Shown here: piece by piece, positions 1-6,057 of the stretch
Position numbering within the stretch: the first letter of the stretch is position 1
Layout: each line of letters starts with the position of its first letter
DNA from: Planctomycetaceae bacterium
Lineage (GTDB): Bacteria; Planctomycetota; Planctomycetia; Isosphaerales; Isosphaeraceae
DNA length: 7,103 nucleotides
Direction of reading: 5' to 3'
NCBI GenBank assembly: GCA_019232645.1
Contig: JAFANO010000601.1
Coordinates: 1-7,103, forward strand
Position numbers and translations under genes: made by a program
The notes under the pieces: model-generated
What the model saw: only the letters and a program-made list of their open reading frames with translations
Databases searched by the model: none
Told to the model about the DNA's origin: nothing

Positions 1-277
1 ACCCGCACGACGTCGAGACCGTCAGGGCCGCCCAGGCCGCGCTGCGGATGGAGTGGTGCGTCTCCCGGCCGGAAGACCAGGTTGAGAAGGGCGGCGACGC
101 CGCCAAGTCTCGCTTCGCGTGGCTTTTCAAGTTCCTCCGGTCGGGCCGGCTTGAGGTCCGCGTCTTGCCGGACGAGAAGTTCAGCCTGATTCACGGCAAG
201 GCCGGAGACATCACGCTGGTCGATGGGCAAAAGATCAGCTTCCTGGGTCGCGTCAACGAGGCCTTCTCCGCCTGCGG
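1..277 (+). pseudogene. Remnant of a phospholipase D-like (HKD-type) nuclease domain gene, cut by the window edge
   Basis: The reading frame is open from base 3 and encodes PHDVETVRAAQAALRMEW, then a stretch containing RFAWLFKFLRSGRLEVRVLP, then LIHGKAGDITLVDGQ and FLGRVNEAFSA. The H-x-K (HGK), followed about 17 residues later by F-L-G-x-V-N-E, matches the second half of a PLD-superfamily catalytic motif as seen in PLD-like domains joined to SNF2-type helicases, some linked to phage defence. That family link is from memory of the motif. After about base 272 the frame turns into low-complexity Arg/Pro-rich shadow sequence across the next gene. The +2 frame instead reads LRINDELLYKRHLPLLRS from 272, which looks protein-like and may be a distant part of the same gene. 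This suggests a deletion or frameshift near 270-278. No stop codon precedes the next gene in the original frame. The true start lies outside the window. The domain call is moderately sure; the pseudogene call is an inference. Confidence 0.5.
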
Positions 278-393
278 ATCAACGACGAGCTGCTCTACAA
301 GCGGCATCTCCCCCTCTTGCGGTCGGCTCAATCGATGCCCTACTCTGGGGAGGCGAATCGTCGCGCAATCATGGACCCGGGGGAAAGGACCCG

Positions 394-1176
394 ATGGATC
401 AGGACAGGCTTGCCGCCGAGCTGGAGTTCGTCATGGGGCTGGCGACCGAGGCCGCCGCGAGGGCGCGGGAGCGCTCGGCGCGGGTCCGCCCCCAGGAGAA
501 GGACAACCGCAGCTACGTGACCGACCTCGACCACGACCTGGAGCGGATGATCCGCGCGCGGCTGGGCGAGCAGTTCCCCGACGACCTCCTGACCGGCGAG
601 GAGTATGCGGCGGCGGGCGGGTCGGGGCCGAGGCAGTGGTCGATCGACCCGATCGACGGCACGGGCAACCTGGTGCACGGCCTGCCGCTCTGGGCGATCA
701 GCATCGGCCTGCTCGACGCGGGCGAGCCGGTCCTGGGCGTGATCGCGGTCCCCCCGCTGCGCGAGCTGTTCTGGGCGACCCGGGGCGGCGGCGCCTGGTG
801 CGACGGGGTCCGGCTCCGGGTGCGGGACGCCGACGCGTTCCACTCCCAGGACAACGTCTGCGTCGGGAACACCGCGCTGCGGGCCCTCGACCCCCGGGCG
901 CTGCCGGGGAAGCTCCGCGACCTGGGCAGCGCCTGCTGCGAGATGGCCTTCGTCGCCTGCGGCCGGCTCCAGGCCTGCACCTTCCTGGGCGAGGCGCTGC
1001 ACGACGTCGCCGCCGGGACCGTCCTGGCCGCCGAGGCCGGCTGCGGCTTCGCCACGATCGACGGCCAGTACCTCACGCCCACCGAGATGGTCGCGCGGAC
1101 CCCCGTCGCCCGGCCCACCTTCATCGCCTCGCCCCGGCGGCTCGCGGCGCTCCTGGCCACGGCCCGGCTCTTGTGA
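394..1176 (+). CDS. Inositol monophosphatase-family (IMPase/FBPase superfamily) phosphatase
   Basis: A 260-residue cytosolic, metal-dependent sugar-phosphate phosphatase, of normal length for the family. The motifs appear in the expected order. KDNRSYVTDLD (36-46) is the usual K-x-(D)-x-S-x-V-T-x-x-D segment. GEE (68-70) supplies the first metal-binding acid. WSIDPIDGTGNLVHGLP (82-98) is the signature, with D85, D88 and T90. GSACCEMAFVACGRLQA (178-194) is the core helix. LHDVAAGTVLAAEAG (202-216) corresponds to the WDxAAGxxLxxEAGG motif; D204 is kept but Trp is replaced by His203. The ATG at 394 is chosen because GGGAAAGGA (381-389) lies 4 bases upstream and the protein then begins at the normal family N-terminus; in-frame codons upstream encode unrelated sequence. 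The substrate could be inositol-1-phosphate, histidinol phosphate, PAP or another small phosphate ester, and the sequence does not decide this. The gene stands alone: a gene remnant lies before it and a palindromic repeat begins 3 bases after the stop. Confidence 0.9.
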   Translation: MDQDRLAAELEFVMGLATEAAARARERSARVRPQEKDNRSYVTDLDHDLERMIRARLGEQFPDDLLTGEEYAAAGGSGPRQWSIDPIDGTGNLVHGLPLWAISIGLLDAGEPVLGVIAVPPLRELFWATRGGGAWCDGVRLRVRDADAFHSQDNVCVGNTALRALDPRALPGKLRDLGSACCEMAFVACGRLQACTFLGEALHDVAAGTVLAAEAGCGFATIDGQYLTPTEMVARTPVARPTFIASPRRLAALLATARLL

Positions 1177-1178
1177 GA

Positions 1179-1260
1179 CGGGTTCCAGGAATTTCGTGCG
1201 CCCTGTCTGCTGATTGGAAAGAGGAAGTCTCAAATGTGAGATCCGGACAGAGCGCACGAA
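1179..1260. repeat. Dispersed palindromic repeat, copy 1
   Basis: This segment aligns along its length with 3571-3652. A 22-base block is identical between copies (1228-1249 and 3619-3640), and both start with CGGGTYCCAGGRATTTYGTGC. Its ends are inverted: TTCGTGCGCCCTGTCT (1193-1208) pairs with 1245-1260 through 14 Watson-Crick pairs, one G-T pair and one mismatch, enclosing 36 bases. Inside, TCTCA-AATG-TGAGA (1228-1241) forms a small hairpin. The element begins three bases after the phosphatase stop codon. It encodes nothing convincing. It could be a MITE-like or REP-like mobile repeat; folded in RNA it could also cap the 3' end of the upstream transcript. Confidence 0.8.
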
Positions 1261-1267
1261 CCGGCCG

Positions 1268-1285
1268 CCGAGGCAATCGCCTCGG
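1268..1285. other. Short perfect hairpin after repeat copy 1
   Basis: CCGAGGC (1268-1274) and GCCTCGG (1279-1285) form a perfect 7-bp stem around the loop AATC. No T-run follows, so it is not a classical intrinsic terminator. With the adjacent repeat it may protect or end the phosphatase transcript. The rest of 1286-1395 holds a second small stem (1326-1331 with 1335-1340) and no convincing promoter. Confidence 0.4.
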
Positions 1286-1395
1286 GCGCGGGTCTGATGG
1301 GCTCGGAGCGGATCGCGAGGGGCCGCGGCTCCGCGAGCCGAACCCTTGACCTGGCCAGACCTGAAGGGGCTTGCCCGGGGCAGAGGGCGCGACAT

Positions 1396-1809
1396 ATGGG
1401 ACACTGGGGCGTCAAGAGTTATGAGAACGACGACGCGGCCGACGCCCTCGACGCCGGCTTCGACCGCGTGCACGGCCCGCTCTACGAAGAGCTGATGGAC
1501 GACCGCAACCCGATGACCGTCGACCAAATCCAGCAGCGACTCGCAAACCCCGAGACGCTGGCCGCCGCCATCGAGGGGCTAGGCGAGTCGATCGGCCTGC
1601 CCTTCGAGGAGTGGGACGAGGTCGAGCGGCTCGCCTTCGCCGGCGTCGTCGTCCGCCACGCCGAGCTGGGCGTGCCCATCCCCGACGACTGGCGCGACCG
1701 GGCAATCGGCTGGCTCGAGGACGAGGCGATCGACTGGGAGGAGGCCACCAAGCGCCGCCTCCGTCGCGAGCGGGAGATCACCCTGCTCACGAAGATGGCC
1801 GGGACCTGA
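1396..1809 (+). CDS. Small acidic DUF4259-like protein
   Basis: A 137-residue soluble protein without signal peptide or membrane segment. It opens with MGHWGVKSYENDDAADALDA, which fits the M-G-x-W-G-x-x-x-x-x-N-D-x-A-x-D opening that I associate with DUF4259-type proteins (commonly MGTWGxGxFDNDxAxD); the family name is from memory. The middle (41-90) is predicted helical: TVDQIQQRLANPETLAAAIE, then LPFEEWDEVERLAFAGVVVR. The C-terminus (98-127) carries DDWRDRAIGWLEDE and a basic patch KRRLRRERE (119-127). The ATG at 1396 is chosen over in-frame GTG/TTG codons farther upstream because the conserved MGxWG sequence starts there, and AGAGGG (1382-1387) is suitably spaced. The molecular function of the family is unknown to me. 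It is separated by about 200 bp from both neighbours and is probably transcribed alone. Confidence 0.75.
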   Translation: MGHWGVKSYENDDAADALDAGFDRVHGPLYEELMDDRNPMTVDQIQQRLANPETLAAAIEGLGESIGLPFEEWDEVERLAFAGVVVRHAELGVPIPDDWRDRAIGWLEDEAIDWEEATKRRLRREREITLLTKMAGT

Positions 1810-1971
1810 GCCCCGATCCCCCGCGTGGTCCCCGGCCCTCGGGAGGACCGTCGGGCCGGTTGCACGGGGGAGGAGGGTCGGACGGTCCCGGGGGCTTGTG
1901 GAGGGCTCGGGCCCCGGTCTTTCGATGCATCGGCCTCACGACCCGTCCGATCTCAGCAGAAGACCGGGGGA

Positions 1972-1992
1972 GCGGGCCGGAGACCGGCCCGC
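1972..1992 (+). promoter_or_regulatory. Strong hairpin in the leader of the TPR gene
   Basis: GCGGGCCGG (1972-1980) and CCGGCCCGC (1984-1992) form a perfect 9-bp, all-G/C stem around AGA, ending 15 bases before the Shine-Dalgarno sequence of the TPR gene. In RNA it would be very stable and could modulate translation or act as a transcript 5' stabiliser. The rest of 1810-1971 shows only GC-rich spacer with no gene or clear promoter. A regulatory role is an inference; stems of this kind also arise by chance in high-GC DNA. Confidence 0.4.
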
Positions 1993-2007
1993 CCGGACCA
2001 CCCGGAC

Positions 2008-2014
2008 GGGGAGG
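2008..2014 (+). promoter_or_regulatory. Shine-Dalgarno fixing a GTG start
   Basis: GGGGAGGA (2007/2008-2014) lies 7 bases before GTG at 2022. The next in-frame ATG (2082) falls inside the signal peptide and would remove its positive N-region, so the GTG is preferred. Confidence 0.7.
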
Positions 2015-2021
2015 ATGCGCG

Positions 2022-3491
2022 GTGAAGACCCAGGACTCGACGACGGCAAGGCGTCCCGGGCCGATCGGCTCGGCGGCGAGGATGGCGCTGGTCTTGCTCG
2101 CCCTCCTGCATGGCGCGACGGGCCCCGCTCTCGGGCAATCCGACGAGGCCAACAAGCAGACCGAGGCGCCGCGTGCGCTGGCCGATGAGTCGTGGGTCGG
2201 CCGCAAGGTCGTCCTCCGGGGCCCCGATGCGCAGGTGAAGGTCGACAAGCGCGTCGTCGCGACCGGCCAGGTCTTTCGCGTGTACCGGGTCGATCGCGGC
2301 GTCGGCGACTGGCTCTGGGTCGTCGCGGACGACGTCGCCGGCTGGGCCGTGAAGGACCGGGTCGTCCCGGTCGAGCAGGCGTGGGACGAGAGCAACCGCG
2401 CGATCGAGAACGACCCGAACGCGGCCTGGGCCTACTCCTGGCGCGGCGCGCTCGCCGCGGAGCGGCGGGATTGGGACCGAGCCCTTGCCGACTTCGACGC
2501 GGCGATCCGGCTGGGCCAGGCCGACGCGGCGACCTTCGGCAACCGGGGCCTCGCCTGGGCCTGCAAGCGGCAGTTCGCCGCGGCGATCGCCGACTTCGAC
2601 GAGGTGCTCCGCCGCGACCCCAACGACGCTCGGGCCTACGAGGACCGGGCCGACGCCTGGCTGGCGCTCAACGACTACGAGCGGGCGCTGGCCGACTTCG
2701 ACGCGGCGGTCCGGCTCCAGCCGGGCAATGCCCGCGCGCGCTGCGGCCGGGGCATCGCGAAGCTCCGCAAGCAGGACCCCTCGGCGCTCGACGACCTCGA
2801 CGCAGCGATCCGGCTCGATCGTCGGTGCGCCCTGGCCTATGTACATCGGGCCGGCGTGTGGGCCTCGCGGAACGAGCGCGATCGGGCGCTAGCCGACTTT
2901 GACGAGGCCATCCGACTCAACCCGTGGCTCGCGACGGCCCGCGACCATCGCGGCCGCTTCTGGATCGCCTCGGGCGACCCCCGCCGGGCGCTGGTCGACT
3001 TCGAGGAGGCCGTCCGGCTCGACCCGAACCAGGCGTCCGCCCACCGCAACCGGGGAGTCGCCCTCTGCGCGGTGAAGTCCTACTCTCGGGCGCTGGCCGA
3101 CTTCAATGAGGCCATCCGGCTCGACCCGGGCGACCCCGAGGCGTATGCAGGACGCGCCTGGCTCTGGGCCACCTGCCCCGACCAGAAGTTCCGCGACGCG
3201 AGGCGCGCCGTCGAGTCGGCGACCCGCGCCTGCGAGCTGGGAAGATGGTCGTGTGCCCATTGCCTCGACGTCCTGGCCGCCGCGCAGGCCGAGGCCGGCG
3301 ACTTCGTCGCGGCGGCCGAGTCGGAGGCCCGGGCGATGGCCACCGCGCGCGTCGGCGATCCCGATCGGGCGGCGTACCTGAATCGGCTGTCCCTCTATCA
3401 GGGGAAGAAGACCTATCGCGACGGCCCGCGCCGGGGCCCGGAGGAGCCGATCGCATCGGCCCCCGCGAGACGGCCCACGGGAGCCCGATAA
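2022..3491 (+). CDS. Secreted SH3-like and tetratricopeptide-repeat (TPR) protein
   Basis: A 489-residue exported protein. The N-terminus has arginines at 10, 11 and 20, a hydrophobic stretch MALVLLALL (21-29) and a probable cleavage after ALG (36-38). Residues about 57-118 form an SH3-like beta domain (GRKVVLRGPDAQVKV, then VFRVYRVDRGVGDWLWVVAD and GWAVKDRVVPV), as in many planctomycete TPR proteins. Residues about 119-375 hold seven or so TPRs, each ending like RALADFDEAIRLDP; the unit at 234-266 is one or two residues short. The end (385-467) carries the standard cap of this family: TCPDQKFRDARRAVESATRACEL, broken here as TCPDQKFRD (384-392) and ATRACEL (400-406), then LDVLAAAQAEAGDF (415-428) and LSLYQGKKTYRD (456-467). 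TPRs bind proteins; the partner is unknown. The start is GTG with a strong Shine-Dalgarno sequence. The stop TAA overlaps the ATG of a small ORF (TAATG), suggesting coupled translation. Confidence 0.85.
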   Translation: MKTQDSTTARRPGPIGSAARMALVLLALLHGATGPALGQSDEANKQTEAPRALADESWVGRKVVLRGPDAQVKVDKRVVATGQVFRVYRVDRGVGDWLWVVADDVAGWAVKDRVVPVEQAWDESNRAIENDPNAAWAYSWRGALAAERRDWDRALADFDAAIRLGQADAATFGNRGLAWACKRQFAAAIADFDEVLRRDPNDARAYEDRADAWLALNDYERALADFDAAVRLQPGNARARCGRGIAKLRKQDPSALDDLDAAIRLDRRCALAYVHRAGVWASRNERDRALADFDEAIRLNPWLATARDHRGRFWIASGDPRRALVDFEEAVRLDPNQASAHRNRGVALCAVKSYSRALADFNEAIRLDPGDPEAYAGRAWLWATCPDQKFRDARRAVESATRACELGRWSCAHCLDVLAAAQAEAGDFVAAAESEARAMATARVGDPDRAAYLNRLSLYQGKKTYRDGPRRGPEEPIASAPARRPTGAR

Positions 3492-3604
3492 TGGTTCAGC
3501 GAGGGACGTACCAGCCCGCCCCTGGCCTCGACGACCGTGCCGAGGCCGAGGCGCTTCGGGCCTTCGAATACGGGTCCCAGGGATTTTGTGCACCGATCTG
3601 CTGA
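3491..3604 (+). CDS. Short ORF coupled to the TPR gene, apparently truncated by repeat copy 2
   Basis: The TPR stop and this ATG overlap as TAATG (3489-3493), the usual layout for translational coupling. The 37-codon product begins MVQRGTYQPAPGLDDRAEAE and continues ALRAFEYGSQ. From about codon 28 the reading enters the palindromic repeat (starting 3571), which supplies the last residues and the TGA at 3602-3604. I do not recognise the first 27 residues. The simplest reading is the head of a gene that once followed the TPR gene and lost its body when the repeat arrived, or through an associated deletion. It may also be a meaningless overlap. It has no Shine-Dalgarno sequence of its own that I would rely on. 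Confidence 0.35.
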   Translation: MVQRGTYQPAPGLDDRAEAEALRAFEYGSQGFCAPIC

Positions 3605-3665
3605 TTTGAAATTTGAAATCTCAAATGTGAGATCCGGACAAAGGGCACAAAATATCTGGAATGCG
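3571..3665. repeat. Dispersed palindromic repeat, copy 2 (more complete)
   Basis: Homologous to 1179-1260. ATTTTGTGC (3583-3591) is perfectly inverted as GCACAAAAT (3645-3653). The symmetry continues outward less perfectly, so that 3571-3582 pairs with 3654-3665 (CCAGG/TCTGG and the outer CG/CG still match), giving a terminal inverted repeat of about 21 bases. The core is A/T-rich (3603-3625, with direct TTTGAAA steps) and holds the hairpin ATCTCA-AATG-TGAGAT (3618-3633). Its A/T content contrasts with the GC-rich surroundings. No coding sequence fits inside, so if mobile it would depend on an enzyme encoded elsewhere. Confidence 0.8.
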
Positions 3666-3941
3666 TATAAGCCCATGAAGGTTCCATGGCCGCCCATCCG
3701 ATCATAGGCCCCCCGGCCCGCGACCGGTAGACCTGAGTCTCTGACCATCCACACCTCCCACCACCTCAGCTTCGGGCTGTCGTCCGAGGGTCGATCCGTC
3801 TCTCCGGGTCGGGCCTGAGATTTGCAAGCCCAAACCCTGTCGCGGAAGACTTCACGAGGATCGTCGTGTCGGGCCGTGGGTAGGCCCAACGATCGGGTCC
3901 GTGCTCGACTTACACGTTCTTTTTACGAGGGAGACACCCGG
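3666..3941. other. Intergenic region upstream of the copper-storage gene
   Basis: This 276-bp stretch has no gene I would defend. An antisense open frame crosses it and the repeat (3889 down to 3413) but shows no recognisable domain and runs through the repeat core. The leader just before the copper-storage gene has a small T-run (3920-3924, after ACACGTTC) followed by the Shine-Dalgarno GAGGGAG (3927-3933). I could not find a clear -35/-10 pair or a recognisable copper-regulator (CsoR or CueR) operator. Confidence 0.4.
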
Positions 3942-4415
3942 ATGGACCGCCGCGAGATGCTGGGCATGCTGGGCGCCGGTGCGCTGGGGCTTTCGGCGCT
4001 ATCGGCGAGTGCGTCCGACGAGAAGTGCGACGCCTCTTGTTGCGAGCTGGACAAGGTCCACGAAGACTGCTTGAAGATGTGCGCCAAGTGCGCCAAGGTC
4101 TGCGACCAAACCTTCCACCACTGCTACATGGAGCTGTCCCAGGGCAAGAAGGAGTACGCCAAAGCGCTCCACCTGGCCTCCGACTGCGCGGAGTTCTGCG
4201 GCCTGTCGGCGTGCATGATCGCCAAGCACAGCCCGCTGATGGCCTACTCCTGCACCGCCTGCGCCGAGGCGTGCAAGGCGACCGCCGCCGAGGTCGAGAA
4301 GTTCGACTCGGAGGTGATGAAGCACGCTGCCAAGAAGCTCCACGACTGCGAGCGGTCCTGCCGTGAGATGGTCGCCAGCATGAAGGGGAGCGACCACGGC
4401 GGCTCGACGTCCTGA
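3942..4415 (+). CDS. Tat-exported four-helix-bundle copper-storage protein (Csp1-like)
   Basis: A 157-residue protein. It begins MDRREMLGMLGAGALGLSAL: twin arginines (R3, R4) before a hydrophobic stretch, with a probable cut after ASA (22-24). This fits a Tat signal, so export in the folded state is expected. The mature part holds 16 cysteines: C29, C33, C34, C43, C47, C50, C54, C61, C82, C86, C91, C104, C107, C111, C136 and C140. Many lie in CxxxC pairs on predicted helices (CLKMCAKCAKVC at 43-54, CAEFC at 82-86, CTACAEAC at 104-111, CERSC at 136-140). This is the pattern of Csp proteins, whose four-helix bundle is lined with Cys and stores many Cu(I) ions. Exported Csp1 proteins carry Tat signals; cytosolic Csp3 forms do not. 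The ATG at 3942 has GAGGGAG 8 bases upstream. The gene is followed by its own terminator. Binding of another soft metal cannot be excluded. Confidence 0.88.
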   Translation: MDRREMLGMLGAGALGLSALSASASDEKCDASCCELDKVHEDCLKMCAKCAKVCDQTFHHCYMELSQGKKEYAKALHLASDCAEFCGLSACMIAKHSPLMAYSCTACAEACKATAAEVEKFDSEVMKHAAKKLHDCERSCREMVASMKGSDHGGSTS

Positions 4416-4457
4416 AGCCGGTCCCGATGCGGCACCGAAGCCCCTCGGCCTCGGACC

Positions 4458-4496
4458 CGCCCTCGCCCCGTCGTTGCATCGGGCGAGGGCGTTTTT
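4458..4496 (+). terminator. Intrinsic terminator of the copper-storage gene
   Basis: CGCCCTCGCCC (4458-4468) and GGGCGAGGGCG (4481-4491) form a perfect 11-bp G/C-rich stem around a 12-base loop, followed directly by TTTTT (4492-4496). It lies 42 bases after the stop codon of the copper-storage gene. Confidence 0.9.
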
Positions 4497-4520
4497 GCTG
4501 GCGTCGGACACCCGGTTGGT

Positions 4521-4560
4521 CCATCCTGGAGGGCCGATCCCCTGAATTCGGGGAGGATGG
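4521..4560 (+). promoter_or_regulatory. Hairpin in the leader of the FG-GAP gene
   Basis: CCATCCT (4521-4527) is inverted as AGGATGG (4554-4560), and CCCC (4539-4542) pairs with GGGG (4550-4553) around TGAATTC. The left side has an 11-base bulge. It lies 62 bases before the start codon. Its role is unknown; it may be part of a structured 5' leader or an operator-like palindrome. Confidence 0.3.
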
Positions 4561-4622
4561 AGATCCGCCACCGACCACCCGCCACCTGCCCACCGTGATC
4601 CGGCATTCATGAGGTGCGTTCG

Positions 4623-5861
4623 ATGAGAAGGACGATCGCGACAGCCCTGGCCCTCGCCGGCCTGGCCGTCCCGGCGGCGCCCCCGTCGCTGGCGGCCGCG
4701 TTCCCGACGTTCTCAACGCAGGAGATCGATCCGCACGTCGGCGACGTCTGCTACTCGGTGACGACTGCCGACGTCAACGGCGACCGCAAGCCCGACGTCG
4801 TGGCCGTGACCGAGGAGGCTGTCGTCTGGTTCGCCAACCCGACCTGGGAGAAGCACGTCATCATCCGGGGGGCCACCCAGCGCGACAACGTCTGCATCCA
4901 GGCGCACGACATCGACGGCGACGGCCGGGTCGACTTCGCGCTGGGGGCGGCCTGGCAGCCGACCAACACCCAGACCGGCGGCACGCTCCAGTGGCTCCGA
5001 CGGACCGGGCCGGACAACGCGCCCTGGCAGGTGATCCCGATCGGGTCGGAGCCGACGCTGCACCGGATCCGCTGGGGCGACGTGATGGGCACGGGCAAGG
5101 CACAGCTCGTCGTCGCCCCGCTCCAGGGCCGGGGGACGAAGGGGCCGGACTGGGGATCGGGCAACGGCGTCCGACTCCTGGTCTATACCGTCCCCGACGA
5201 CCCGGTCAAGGGCCCCTGGCCGGTCGAGGTCGCCGACGACGCGCTGCACACGATCCACAACCTGCAGGTCACCGACTTCGATCGCGACGGCAAGGACGAG
5301 GTCATCGTCGCCGCCTGGGAGGGGGTCTTCCTGATCAAGCGCGACACGGACGGCCGCTGGTCGCGGCGGCAGCTCGGCTCGGGCGACCAGGAGGCGTCGC
5401 CGTCGAAGGGGGCGAGCGAGGTCAAGGTGGCCCACCTGGCCGACGACCGCCACTACATCGCCACAATCGAGCCCTGGCACGGCTTCCAGGTCGTCGTGTA
5501 TACTCCCCCGAGGCGGGGGGGTGGCCTCTGGGATCGCCGGGTCGTCGACGCGCCCGTCCAGTGGGGCCACGCCGTCTGGTGCGCCGACCTCGACGGCGAC
5601 GGCGACCAGGAATTGATCGTCGGCCAGCGCGACCCGAGCAAGGACCCCGGACGCATGCCGAAAGGCCCAGGCATCTGGGTCTACGACCCGAAAGGCGGCT
5701 CGTCGCCACTGGCATTCACCCGGCACATCATCGACGACGGCGGCATCGGCACCGAGGACTTGGTCGCCGCCGACCTCGACGGCGACCAGCGGCTCGACCT
5801 CGTGGCCGGCGGCCGATCCACGCACAATGTCAAGATTTACTGGAATCGGCCGAAGAAATGA
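4623..5861 (+). CDS. Secreted FG-GAP/VCBS-repeat beta-propeller protein
   Basis: A 412-residue exported protein with signal peptide MRRTIATALALAGLAVPAAP and a probable cut near A26. The mature part repeats the FG-GAP/VCBS theme, a calcium-loop sequence followed by a hydrophobic strand: DVNGDRKPDVV (50-60), DIDGDGRVDFALG (96-108), a degenerate GDVMGTGKAQLVVA (152-165), DFDRDGKDEVIVA (218-230), DLDGDGDQELIVG (322-334) and DLDGDQRLDLVAG (384-396). D-x-D-x-D-G-x-x-D/E loops bind Ca2+, and such repeats fold as integrin-like beta-propeller blades, usually in extracytoplasmic adhesion, polysaccharide or structural proteins. No catalytic domain is visible, so the specific role is unknown. The ATG at 4623 is chosen because GAGGT (4611-4615) lies 7 bases before it; a GTG at 4614 in the same frame overlaps that site. 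The gene sits between two units with their own signals and is probably monocistronic. Confidence 0.85.
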   Translation: MRRTIATALALAGLAVPAAPPSLAAAFPTFSTQEIDPHVGDVCYSVTTADVNGDRKPDVVAVTEEAVVWFANPTWEKHVIIRGATQRDNVCIQAHDIDGDGRVDFALGAAWQPTNTQTGGTLQWLRRTGPDNAPWQVIPIGSEPTLHRIRWGDVMGTGKAQLVVAPLQGRGTKGPDWGSGNGVRLLVYTVPDDPVKGPWPVEVADDALHTIHNLQVTDFDRDGKDEVIVAAWEGVFLIKRDTDGRWSRRQLGSGDQEASPSKGASEVKVAHLADDRHYIATIEPWHGFQVVVYTPPRRGGGLWDRRVVDAPVQWGHAVWCADLDGDGDQELIVGQRDPSKDPGRMPKGPGIWVYDPKGGSSPLAFTRHIIDDGGIGTEDLVAADLDGDQRLDLVAGGRSTHNVKIYWNRPKK

Positions 5862-5915
5862 AAGAGGGACTCGTCCGCCGCGCCACACCGCGATGCGGCG
5901 GCCGTCGGGCTCCGC

Positions 5916-5949
5916 TTGTCAATCATCGAACGGTTGACCAAAATATAAC
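5916..5949 (+). promoter_or_regulatory. Possible promoter/operator before the Bax inhibitor-like gene
   Basis: In the 210-bp gap 5862-6071 a local A/T-rich patch holds TTGTCAA (5916-5922), TTGACCAA (5934-5941) and TATAAC (5944-5949). GTCAA-N11-TTGAC (5918-5938) is an inverted pair, as expected of a dimeric regulator site. TATAAC resembles a -10 box, but spacing to TTGTCA is 22 bases and to TTGACC only 4, so it is not a textbook sigma-70 promoter. The call rests on the local composition and symmetry. Confidence 0.3.
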
Positions 5950-6057
5950 GTATCTGGAGACGGCGGAGGACGTCGCCCCTCAACCGACCCTTCCCGGACT
6001 CGCCGCATGCTCGCGGCAGGCCTCCGAATTTTCGAGGCGATCCACCCTCCGTTCATC

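Noticed and set aside
48..1349. A 433-codon + strand open frame
   Set aside because: Only its first 75 or so codons look like protein. The remainder is Arg/Pro/Gly-rich shadow sequence across the phosphatase gene in another frame.
1346..1374. TTGACC as a -35 box for the DUF4259-like gene
   Set aside because: No acceptable -10 sequence lies 16-18 bases downstream; the matching position reads GCTTGC.
340..1527. Long minus-strand open frame opposite the phosphatase
   Set aside because: No recognisable domain, low-complexity high-GC shadow composition, and it runs through the repeat and the start of the next gene.
3413..3889. 158-codon minus-strand frame across the gap before the copper-storage gene
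   Set aside because: It passes through the palindromic repeat, whose translation gives the typical repeat-derived string FEISNFKSA, and it shows no domain.
4713..5888. 391-codon minus-strand frame opposite the FG-GAP gene
   Set aside because: It is the antisense shadow of the Asp/Gly-rich calcium loops, giving a Val/Asp/Arg-rich string without a domain.
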